A stretch of 45,158 nt of DNA from a virus, in the IMG/VR virus record IMGVR_UViG_3300022752_000126, positions 1 to 45,158 of that record; one strand, written 5' to 3'. The translations under genes and the position numbers were made by a program. Shown piece after piece: positions 39,555 through 45,158 of the stretch. The notes beneath the pieces were generated by a model. That model saw only the letters and a program-made list of their open reading frames with translations. It was not told the DNA's origin and searched no databases. Within the stretch, counting starts at the first letter, position 1; each line of letters starts with the position of its first letter.

Positions 39555-39889
39555 TGGAAGATAAAAATACATTAGAGTTAATTAATTCTATTACTGAGTT
39601 TAACGATCTTCATGAGTACATGAATGATGAGCAGTTAGATAAAGCGTTGGCTATTGTAGTAAAGTTATTAATGAACCCAGATGTTCCATCTGCTAAAGCA
39701 CCATATTTAATTATAGAGCTTCAAGCCATGTCAACTAAATTTTCTATGATGGCGTCAGTATATTCTACTATTGCAAAAGATAAAGCAGGAACCGTAAATA
39801 ACAATAAAAAAAATATTTATTATTCAGCAAAAGAGTCTATAGACAAACTTGTAGATGCACTTAAGTATGTCGTTAGGTATAGCTCATAA
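39554..39889 (+). CDS. Small helical protein, unknown function
   Basis: 111 aa from a GTG at 39554 that shares a base with the previous stop. Largely helical: DLHEYMNDEQLDKALAIVVK, APYLIIELQAMSTKFSMMAS and SAKESIDKLVDALKYVVRYS. A recurring partner of recombination nucleases in phages, with no known motif. Its stop overlaps the next start (TAATG). I suspect a structural partner of the Cas4-like nuclease. Confidence 0.68.
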   Translation: MEDKNTLELINSITEFNDLHEYMNDEQLDKALAIVVKLLMNPDVPSAKAPYLIIELQAMSTKFSMMASVYSTIAKDKAGTVNNNKKNIYYSAKESIDKLVDALKYVVRYSS

Positions 39890-40674
39890 TGGGTAGAGAT
39901 ATTGTAAAGAATCTTAAGTTTAAAAAGCATACTGGCAAGTTTTTTGACCCAGAACGATTTGCACAATTGCTTGATGAATCATATAGAAATACAAAACGTG
40001 CTGATGGAGAAATGACAAAGAAGTCTTTTAGTCCAAGTTCTTTAGGGTATGGCCATGGAACTTGCCCAAGATATTGGTACATGGCTTTTTCTGGCGCAAT
40101 GTTTATTGACGACAACGATGCTGTTGCAGTTGCCAACATGGCACAAGGTACGCAAGCCCATGAAAGACTACAAAATTTAATTAAAACAATGCCAGAATGG
40201 AGAGCGGAAGAAGAAGAGATAGTAAATGAATATCCTCCAATCCGTGGCTTTATAGATTTAATTATGGAATACGATAATGAAACAGTAATTGGTGAAATTA
40301 AAACTGCCAAACAAGAGGTTTGGGATGGAAGACAATCAGAGATGAAGCCGACTGCAAATCATTTGCTTCAACTGTTAACTTATATGAAATTAAAAAATGC
40401 TAAAGAAGGATTCTTTTTGTATGAAAACAAAAACACCCAAGAGCTTATAGTAATACCAGTTTCCATGAATGAAAAAAATACTAAAATTATTGAAGATACT
40501 TTTTTATGGATGCGTGAGGTTTGGGATAATTTTAAAGACGGAGACCTACCAATGCGCCCAAAAGGATCATCTAAATCTAAAATGCCTTGCACCTATTGTC
40601 CAATTAAAAAGGAATGCTACTCAGGCCTAATAGGAACAGTACAGATAGATCAATATGAGGTTCCTAAAATATGA
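39889..40674 (+). CDS. Cas4/RecB-like PD-(D/E)XK exonuclease with Fe-S cysteines
   Basis: 261 aa. Conserved elements in order: CPRYWY (C59), GTQAHERLQ (H91), YPPIRGFIDLI (D123), TVIGEIKTAK (E136, K138), HLLQLLTYM (Q161, Y165) and a Cys cluster CTYCPIKKECY (C234, C237, C243). C59 plus the last three form the four-Cys iron-sulphur site of Cas4/AddB-type nucleases. It would resect DNA ends before RecA pairing or degrade host DNA. No CRISPR array is in the window, so it is not a CRISPR Cas4. Confidence 0.86.
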   Translation: MGRDIVKNLKFKKHTGKFFDPERFAQLLDESYRNTKRADGEMTKKSFSPSSLGYGHGTCPRYWYMAFSGAMFIDDNDAVAVANMAQGTQAHERLQNLIKTMPEWRAEEEEIVNEYPPIRGFIDLIMEYDNETVIGEIKTAKQEVWDGRQSEMKPTANHLLQLLTYMKLKNAKEGFFLYENKNTQELIVIPVSMNEKNTKIIEDTFLWMREVWDNFKDGDLPMRPKGSSKSKMPCTYCPIKKECYSGLIGTVQIDQYEVPKI

Positions 40675-40949
40675 TCTGTTTAAATAAAGAATGTAATAAA
40701 GACTTCAATCCAAAAACACATAATCAAAAATATTGTACTGACGAATGCTGCAGAATTGCAACCAACAAAAGAATTATGGAAAAGTATTACGAAAAAAAGG
40801 CTATTAAAAATGGTGCAGTTAGGTCTTGTAAATCTTGTAAAACAAAATTAAGTAGATATAATCAAAATGATATTTGCGCTACATGTGAAAAAAATATAAC
40901 ATATGAAAGTAAAAAAATGATATGGGGTATATTAGGTGAACTTAGCTAG
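40671..40949 (+). CDS. Small double zinc-finger protein
   Basis: 92 aa, start overlaps the nuclease stop by 4 nt (ATGA). Two cysteine groups: CLNKEC..., KYCTDECCR (C3, C8, C22, C26/27) and CKSCKTKL...ICATC (C53, C56, C69, C72). A basic linker joins them. It may be a DNA- or RNA-binding protein. It overlaps the RuvC-like gene by 14 nt. The C-terminal part of the reading frame continues to the next start GTG at 40936. Confidence 0.68.
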   Translation: MICLNKECNKDFNPKTHNQKYCTDECCRIATNKRIMEKYYEKKAIKNGAVRSCKSCKTKLSRYNQNDICATCEKNITYESKKMIWGILGELS

Positions 40950-41502
40950 TCTGGTTAAAACAAAAGCATATCGTGTACTAGGCATAGATGCATCTACTAC
41001 CTCAGTTGCGTTTTGTTTAATGGAAAATAATATTCCGTTAAAATGGGGAAAAATTGAATTATCTGGTGCAGACATATATGAAAAAATACATGATGCAAAG
41101 ATTAAAGTAGCAGCAATGTTAGATAATTTAAAGTCAGATTATATCGTAGTAGAAGGAGCAATCCTTGTCAGATCACCTGATGCTGTGATAAAATTATCAT
41201 ATGTATATGGAGTTGTTATTGCTGAGCTTATGTCTACTGGTGCTAAGGTTATTACTATTAGCCCATCCTCGTGGCAGGCGTTCATTGGCAACAAAAATCC
41301 AACGAAAGATGAAAAGTCTGCAATAAGATTAAAAAATCCTGGTTATGCAGATTCTTGGTATAAGAATCAATTACGCAATATGCGTAAACAAAGAACTGTA
41401 GATTATTTTAATAATAAATATAAATTATCATTAACAGATTTTGACGTAGCAGATGCATTTGGCATCGCACATTATTCAAATGAAGTGTTAACTAAACGAT
41501 GA
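40936..41502 (+). CDS. ruvC-like: RuvC-like Holliday junction nuclease
   Basis: 188 aa from a GTG at 40936. RNase-H-fold acidic residues: LGIDASTTS (D18), YIVVEGAIL (E73), and TDFDVADAFGIAH (D170, D173). The motif order and length fit RuvC-type resolvases, which cut Holliday junctions symmetrically. It overlaps the zinc-finger gene by 14 nt and its TGA overlaps the next ATG. With the PD-(D/E)XK protein at 39128 the phage appears to carry two unrelated resolvase-like enzymes. Confidence 0.85.
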   Translation: MNLASLVKTKAYRVLGIDASTTSVAFCLMENNIPLKWGKIELSGADIYEKIHDAKIKVAAMLDNLKSDYIVVEGAILVRSPDAVIKLSYVYGVVIAELMSTGAKVITISPSSWQAFIGNKNPTKDEKSAIRLKNPGYADSWYKNQLRNMRKQRTVDYFNNKYKLSLTDFDVADAFGIAHYSNEVLTKR

Positions 41503-41645
41503 AGCTATATCAAAGCAAAGACTGGCTATATCGTAGATATATTGTTCAAAAGAAAACTGTTACTGAAATTGCTATAGAATGTAGTGTTTCTGCTATGACA
41601 ATACAAAGATATTTAGATCAGTTTGGATTAATTAAAAGGAGATAA
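41499..41645 (+). CDS. 48-aa helix-turn-helix protein
   Basis: ATG at 41499 overlaps the RuvC-like stop (ATGA); TAA at 41643-41645, 1 nt before the next ATG. Sequence: WLYRRYIVQKKTVTEIAIEC then SVSAMTIQRYLDQFGLIKRR, a complete homeodomain-like HTH with TVTEIAIECSVSAMTIQRYL as the turn and recognition helix. Similar HTH units occur at the ends of endonucleases and in small regulators. DNA binding is inferred. It occupies a 143-nt gap that would otherwise be empty. Confidence 0.68.
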   Translation: MKLYQSKDWLYRRYIVQKKTVTEIAIECSVSAMTIQRYLDQFGLIKRR

Positions 41646-41646
41646 T

Positions 41647-42408
41647 ATGAGTATAGAAAAAAAGATCTGGCAGACTTACGAAACAATTTTTGATGAATTG
41701 CCAATTTACGCTAAAGAAAGCGTAGGGACATGGACTCATCAAAATCCAGGATGGGCTTATGGCTACATGAGTGGACAAGACAGGGAAAACTTCTTTAAGG
41801 AACACTTCGACTCAAAAACATATGAGACCTATGTAAACCTGCCTTTAGGAGTAATGAAGGCTGGCTTATGGAGATTTGCTATTCTTTATATTCACGGTGG
41901 GATATATACAGACATGGACACACACTGCAAGACTCCAGTAGATACTTGGTTAAGCCCTGAATACGATATGATTTTAGATATCGAAAAAGATACCCCATGG
42001 CTAGCAACTCAAACAATTGCCGCTAAAGCTGGGCATCCGCTACTAAAAGCAGCCATAGACCTTTGTGTTGAAAGATGTTCTGAAGGAATTATTCAACATA
42101 ATCATATGGTTCATTACTATACTGATGTTCAAATGTTTACAGATGCACTATATAAAAAATTAGGAGTTGAGCCTTATCAAAAACATATCAATGAGTGGGC
42201 CCCAGAACTTATGGAAATGGATTTTCTAAAAGAAAATAAAGTAAAAATTCTTTGTGGAGAAGAAGCCAGAAGGCTATTAGATAAAGATGTAGTCCATCTT
42301 TATTGGGGAGATGACAGAGAAGCAGGATGGATTGCTTGGAAAAAAGATCCTCGTGTAAATGAATCTTATCCTAATGGATTTAATCCTCATGAATGGGAAA
42401 AAGAATGA
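41647..42408 (+). CDS. Glycosyltransferase with DXD motif (GT32/OCH1-like)
   Basis: 253 aa. Starts after AAAAGGAGAT with a good ribosome binding site. Family pattern: KIWQTYETIF near the start, GVMKAGLWRFAILYIHGGIY, then TDMDTHCKTPVD, where D89-M90-D91 binds metal and the nucleotide sugar, and later WAPELMEM and YWGDDREAGW. GT32-type enzymes transfer hexoses from nucleotide sugars to carbohydrate or protein acceptors. In a phage it may glycosylate virion proteins, host glycans or modified DNA bases; the acceptor is unknown. First gene of a sugar block. Confidence 0.82.
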   Translation: MSIEKKIWQTYETIFDELPIYAKESVGTWTHQNPGWAYGYMSGQDRENFFKEHFDSKTYETYVNLPLGVMKAGLWRFAILYIHGGIYTDMDTHCKTPVDTWLSPEYDMILDIEKDTPWLATQTIAAKAGHPLLKAAIDLCVERCSEGIIQHNHMVHYYTDVQMFTDALYKKLGVEPYQKHINEWAPELMEMDFLKENKVKILCGEEARRLLDKDVVHLYWGDDREAGWIAWKKDPRVNESYPNGFNPHEWEKE

Positions 42409-43070
42409 GTGTTATAGGAGTATTGCCAGCATCTGGAAAAGCTTCTAGAATTGGTGGCATTCCTAAATTTTGTTTACCTATATCAGATGAAAGATCTCTT
42501 TTACAATGGCACGTAGAGCAAATGCTTGAAGTGTGTGATGAGGTTAGGGTCTCCACAAGAGCTGAGTGGGTTCCAATTATTCAAAATATGGACATGAATA
42601 TTAAACTAATTGTTCGTGAGCCTTCAACAATGTCAGATGCGGTAAAGTTTATTGTGGGAGAGTATAACGATACAGTGCTTATTGGAATGCCAGACACATA
42701 TATATTAAACGCACCTGGAAATATATACAGACCTTTATTTAAAGATAATACCGCCGACCTTATTCTAGGAATTTGGGAATGCGGAGAAGTGTTAAAGGGA
42801 CGTGTCGGTCAAGTTTTAGTATCCCAAGATAAAGTAATTGGTTCAGAAGATAAGGTAGATAATTGTGATTACCCAGATATGTGGGGCACTATGTTATTCC
42901 AAAAGAATATGATAAGATACATAGATACAACACTAGATCATCCAGGAAAACAATTAAAGGAATGGATATCTAGGGGTTCTAATATTAAGGCGGTAAGACC
43001 AGGCGGACAGTATATGGATATTGGAACGCTAAGAGGATTAAAACAATTATATAAAGAAATGGATGCGTAA
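42405..43070 (+). CDS. Sugar nucleotidyltransferase
   Basis: 221 aa from the ATG at 42405, which overlaps the glycosyltransferase stop (ATGA); a start at 42393 is also possible. The N-terminal signature GVLPASGKASRIGGIPKFCLPI holds the NTP-binding loop in the GxGxRxxxxxK style (residues 5-21 here), followed by IGMPDTYI (likely metal Asp) and GTMLFQKNMIRYIDTT. Such enzymes join a sugar phosphate to NTP, supplying the donor for the neighbouring glycosyltransferase. Substrate not predictable. It is shorter than bacterial RmlA-type enzymes (about 290 aa). Confidence 0.8.
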   Translation: MSVIGVLPASGKASRIGGIPKFCLPISDERSLLQWHVEQMLEVCDEVRVSTRAEWVPIIQNMDMNIKLIVREPSTMSDAVKFIVGEYNDTVLIGMPDTYILNAPGNIYRPLFKDNTADLILGIWECGEVLKGRVGQVLVSQDKVIGSEDKVDNCDYPDMWGTMLFQKNMIRYIDTTLDHPGKQLKEWISRGSNIKAVRPGGQYMDIGTLRGLKQLYKEMDA

Positions 43071-43076
43071 TGTTAA

Positions 43077-43982
43077 ATGAAATCATTAGTTACTGGAGGT
43101 GCTGGATTTATAGGATCTCATATTGTTGATAGGTTACTAGATCTAGGGCATGAGGTTGTATGCATAGATAATGAAAGTGCTGTATCAAATGAAAAGTTTT
43201 ATTGGAATAACAAAGCAAATAACTATAAATATGATATATGCGATTATAATTTAATTGAGCCATTGTTTAAAAATGTAGACTGTGTATTCCATTTAGCTTC
43301 AGATGCTAGAATTCAAATTGCTATACAAAATCCAAGAAAATCAATGCACATTAATGCTGTTGGAACATTTAATATTTTAGAGGCATCTAGAGAAAACAAT
43401 GTAAAACGTGTTATTTATTCAAGCACATCATCTTCATATGGAAAGAAAAACATCTTACCAAATATTGAATCTCAAAACCCAGACCCACTAACTACTTATT
43501 CATCAGCTAAAATATTTGGAGAAAATTTAATGAAGGTATACTTTAATCTGTATGGGTTAGAAACTATTTCTTTAAGATATTTTAATGTATACGGAGAAAG
43601 ACATCCACTAAAAGGACAGTATGCCCCAGTAGTTGGTTTATTTTTAAAACAATTTAAAGAAGGATTACCATTAACTATAGTTGGAGATGGAACTCAAAAA
43701 AGAGATTTTACATATATTAAAGATGCAGTAGAGGCTAATATATTAGCAGCTAACTCTGACAATCAATCTATATTTGGGGAAACATATAATATTGGTACTG
43801 GTAAAAATATATCTATATTAGATATTGCCAAAACTATATGCAATAATGTACAATACATAGAAGATAGGCCAGGTGAAGTTAAAGAGACGTTGGCGGATAA
43901 CAACAAAGCAAAAAATGATTTTGGCTGGGAACCAAAACATGAACTATTAGAATGGATCTATAATGCTAAAGCCAGTATTTAA
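43077..43982 (+). CDS. NAD-dependent nucleotide-sugar epimerase/dehydratase (GalE-like SDR)
   Basis: 301 aa. Rossmann motif VTGGAGFIGSHI (G7xxG10xxG13), D31 after the second strand for NAD, FHLASDARIQ, IYSSTSSSYGKKN (catalytic Ser/Thr region) and YSSAK (Y141, K145), the SDR catalytic pair. Near the end, GDGTQKRDFTYIKDAVEA and YNIGTGKNISILD match extended SDRs. It would convert the sugar made by the upstream enzyme. Stop overlaps the next gene start by 20 nt. Specific sugar unknown. Confidence 0.88.
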   Translation: MKSLVTGGAGFIGSHIVDRLLDLGHEVVCIDNESAVSNEKFYWNNKANNYKYDICDYNLIEPLFKNVDCVFHLASDARIQIAIQNPRKSMHINAVGTFNILEASRENNVKRVIYSSTSSSYGKKNILPNIESQNPDPLTTYSSAKIFGENLMKVYFNLYGLETISLRYFNVYGERHPLKGQYAPVVGLFLKQFKEGLPLTIVGDGTQKRDFTYIKDAVEANILAANSDNQSIFGETYNIGTGKNISILDIAKTICNNVQYIEDRPGEVKETLADNNKAKNDFGWEPKHELLEWIYNAKASI

Positions 43983-44286
43983 AGATGTAAAAGAATTTAG
44001 ATATGAAGACCTATACTTACATGCAGTCAGTGCCCCAGCGGGAAATAAAATATTAAATTCTTGTTTAGAAATTGCTCAAATGTTAATTGAAAAAAATATA
44101 TCATATGGAAATTCAGCCCTAGAGCCAATTAGAATATTTTCAACGGCGGACTCAACAGAGCAATTAAAGGTAAGAATTGATGATAAATTAAATAGGGTAA
44201 AGAATAATAAAGGATTTGCTGGAGATAATGATATAGATGATTTAATAGGTTATCTAATATTATATAAAATAGCCAAATCTAATTGA
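43963..44286 (+). CDS. DUF1599-like (nucleotide-modification-associated) protein
   Basis: 107 aa. The pattern KNISYGNSALEPIRIFSTAD, TEQLKVRIDDKLNRVKNNK and DDLIGYLILYKIA is that of the DUF1599 family, which has been linked by others to base-modification gene neighbourhoods. No catalytic residue is obvious to me. It overlaps the epimerase end by 20 nt and closes the sugar block. A partner of the sugar-nucleotide enzymes in making a modified base is possible but not shown. Confidence 0.7.
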   Translation: MLKPVFKDVKEFRYEDLYLHAVSAPAGNKILNSCLEIAQMLIEKNISYGNSALEPIRIFSTADSTEQLKVRIDDKLNRVKNNKGFAGDNDIDDLIGYLILYKIAKSN

Positions 44287-44311
44287 CTTTTTAGTCAACT
44301 AGAATTATAAT
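44283..44311 (+). promoter_or_regulatory. Promoter TTGACT-17-TATAAT with inverted repeat over -35
   Basis: TTGACT (44283-44288) and TATAAT (44306-44311) are 17 nt apart. The -10 ends 8 nt before the ATG at 44320, so the message is near-leaderless. TTGACT and AGTCAA (44293-44298) form a perfect inverted repeat around TTTT, covering the -35. Confidence 0.8.
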
Positions 44312-44319
44312 ACACATAT

Positions 44320-44853
44320 ATGGAAATTGAATTATCAGATCATTTTGATCGCATGAATAAAGTTGTTGCCGAACTTTTAAAGGGCAATAATCCGACCCAG
44401 ATTGCCTCTCTGACGGGCTATAAGCGGTCAGACGTAGTAGAACTTATAGACGAGTGGAAAACTGTTGTATACAACGATACAAGCTCTAAGGAACGGGCCA
44501 AAGAGGCTATCTCAGGAGCTGATCAACATTACTCTATGTTAATTAAAGAAGCATGGAAAACCGTAGAGGATGCTGACCAAGCAGGTCAATTAAACGTTAA
44601 AGCTAATGCCCTAAAATTAATTTCAGATATTGAAACAAAAAGAATTACCATGCTTAAAGAAGTGGGTCTTTTAGACAATGCTGAGATGGCAGCACAAATT
44701 GCCGAGACCGAACACAAGCAAGACATACTGGTCAAAATATTAAAAGAAGTAACAGCTTCTTGTTCTAAATGTAAAATGGATGTAGCAAGAAGGTTATCAC
44801 AAATTACAGGAATTATAGAACCAGTTGTAATAAACTCCGAAGAGGTGGTTTGA
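44320..44853 (+). CDS. Probable small terminase subunit (HTH DNA-binding)
   Basis: 177 aa. Residues ~12-47 form an HTH (NKVVAELLKGNNPTQIAS then LTGYKRSDVVELIDEWK), followed by a long helical oligomerisation region (~60-145) and a C-x2-C (C148, C151) near the end. This matches the layout of phage small terminases, which bind the packaging site and recruit the large subunit. It has a strong, probably leaderless promoter. No large terminase gene follows within the window, so the call depends on family-like layout; a general HTH regulator remains possible. Confidence 0.62.
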   Translation: MEIELSDHFDRMNKVVAELLKGNNPTQIASLTGYKRSDVVELIDEWKTVVYNDTSSKERAKEAISGADQHYSMLIKEAWKTVEDADQAGQLNVKANALKLISDIETKRITMLKEVGLLDNAEMAAQIAETEHKQDILVKILKEVTASCSKCKMDVARRLSQITGIIEPVVINSEEVV

Positions 44854-45158
44854 TGTTTGATAAAACCAATTTTGAAAAACTTGGAGAAGACATATATGTA
44901 TATCATAATTTTGCAACAGAAGATGAATGCAATAGAATAACTCACTATTGCGGTTTAATAAAAGAAAATGAATGGAACGATAATGTTACTCACCAATACT
45001 CAAATAATTCTATAACCACTGTTTCTGAAATAAAAAAAAGATTAAATATTATACTAAATAATAATATTTTTTTAAATGAAAATGATGGATTAATAAGAAT
45101 GCAAAAAGGTCAATCTTGGAGCCTACACGCAGACAATCATATTTTTTTAGAGTTAAGA
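44853..45158 (+). CDS. Partial 2-oxoglutarate/Fe(II) oxygenase-like protein
   Basis: 102 codons visible, gene continues beyond the window. The start ATG shares a base with the previous TGA (TGATG) and has AGAGGTGG upstream. The N-terminal pattern IYVYHNFATEDECNRI and the motif GLIRMQKGQSWSLHADNHIF, with H92-A93-D94 (HxD iron ligand), match the prolyl-hydroxylase-like oxygenases common in phages. It would hydroxylate protein or nucleic acid. The second His and Arg of the active site lie past the end. Confidence 0.7.
   Translation, partial: MFDKTNFEKLGEDIYVYHNFATEDECNRITHYCGLIKENEWNDNVTHQYSNNSITTVSEIKKRLNIILNNNIFLNENDGLIRMQKGQSWSLHADNHIFLELR

Noticed and set aside
39889-40674. Cas4-like gene as part of a CRISPR system
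   Set aside because: No repeats or other cas genes are present. Its neighbours are recombination genes, so a phage exonuclease is the simpler reading.
1-45158. Integrase, repressor, insertion sequence or diversity-generating reverse transcriptase
   Set aside because: I looked for their motifs on both strands and saw none, so the window gives no evidence of lysogeny or a retroelement behind the fiber repeats.

Overview
The window is one AT-rich segment of a tailed (siphovirus-type) bacteriophage genome. Every gene I accept is on the + strand. Genes are packed tightly, many with ATGA, TAATG or 1-nt overlaps, and no gene-free stretch reaches 300 bp. I recognised no tRNA, rRNA, CRISPR array, insertion sequence, integrase or repressor. 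The host cannot be named from the sequence. An actinobacterial host, perhaps a freshwater one, is my guess. It rests on apparently leaderless promoters, a DnaE polymerase with a complete PHP site, and the general look of the gene set. AGGAGG-type ribosome binding sites are also common.

Layout. 1-1008: C-terminal part of a LamG-like fiber gene entering from the left. 1072-10225: head and neck module, with portal, XkdF/S78-like protease carrying a nested in-frame scaffold start, major capsid protein, head-tail connectors, tail terminator, tail tube, and the two tail-assembly chaperone products joined by a -1 frameshift. 10237-28773: tail tip and fibers, with a 2098-aa tape measure, distal tail protein, a tail hub carried on two overlapping genes, FN3/LamG/beta-helical fibers, an 801-aa fiber with cysteine-rich tandem repeats, and several small genes. 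28860-33343: metallophosphoesterase, small DNA-binding proteins, DnaB-like helicase and DnaG-like primase. 33394-41645: a putative single-strand binding protein, DnaE-type polymerase III alpha, RecA, a PD-(D/E)XK resolvase-like protein, a Cas4-like nuclease, a RuvC-like nuclease and a 48-aa HTH protein. 41647-44286: glycosyltransferase, sugar nucleotidyltransferase, NAD-dependent epimerase and a DUF1599-like protein. 44320 to the end: putative small terminase and the start of a 2-oxoglutarate/Fe(II) oxygenase.

Expression logic. The gaps between transcription units carry intrinsic terminators and a recurring extended -10 promoter (TGnTATAAT or a close relative). Four genes have a -10 box only 6-9 nt before the start codon, so their mRNAs should be leaderless or nearly so. 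Near-identical GC-rich terminators follow the capsid and tail-tube genes, which also use CGN arginine codons where most neighbours use AGA, as expected of highly expressed genes.

Not seen: large terminase, endolysin and holin. They probably lie outside this window. Four small genes or starts not obvious from ORF length were added by hand: the nested scaffold (3835), a 36-aa C2H2-like protein (30285), a 41-aa basic protein (39429) and a 48-aa HTH protein (41499).
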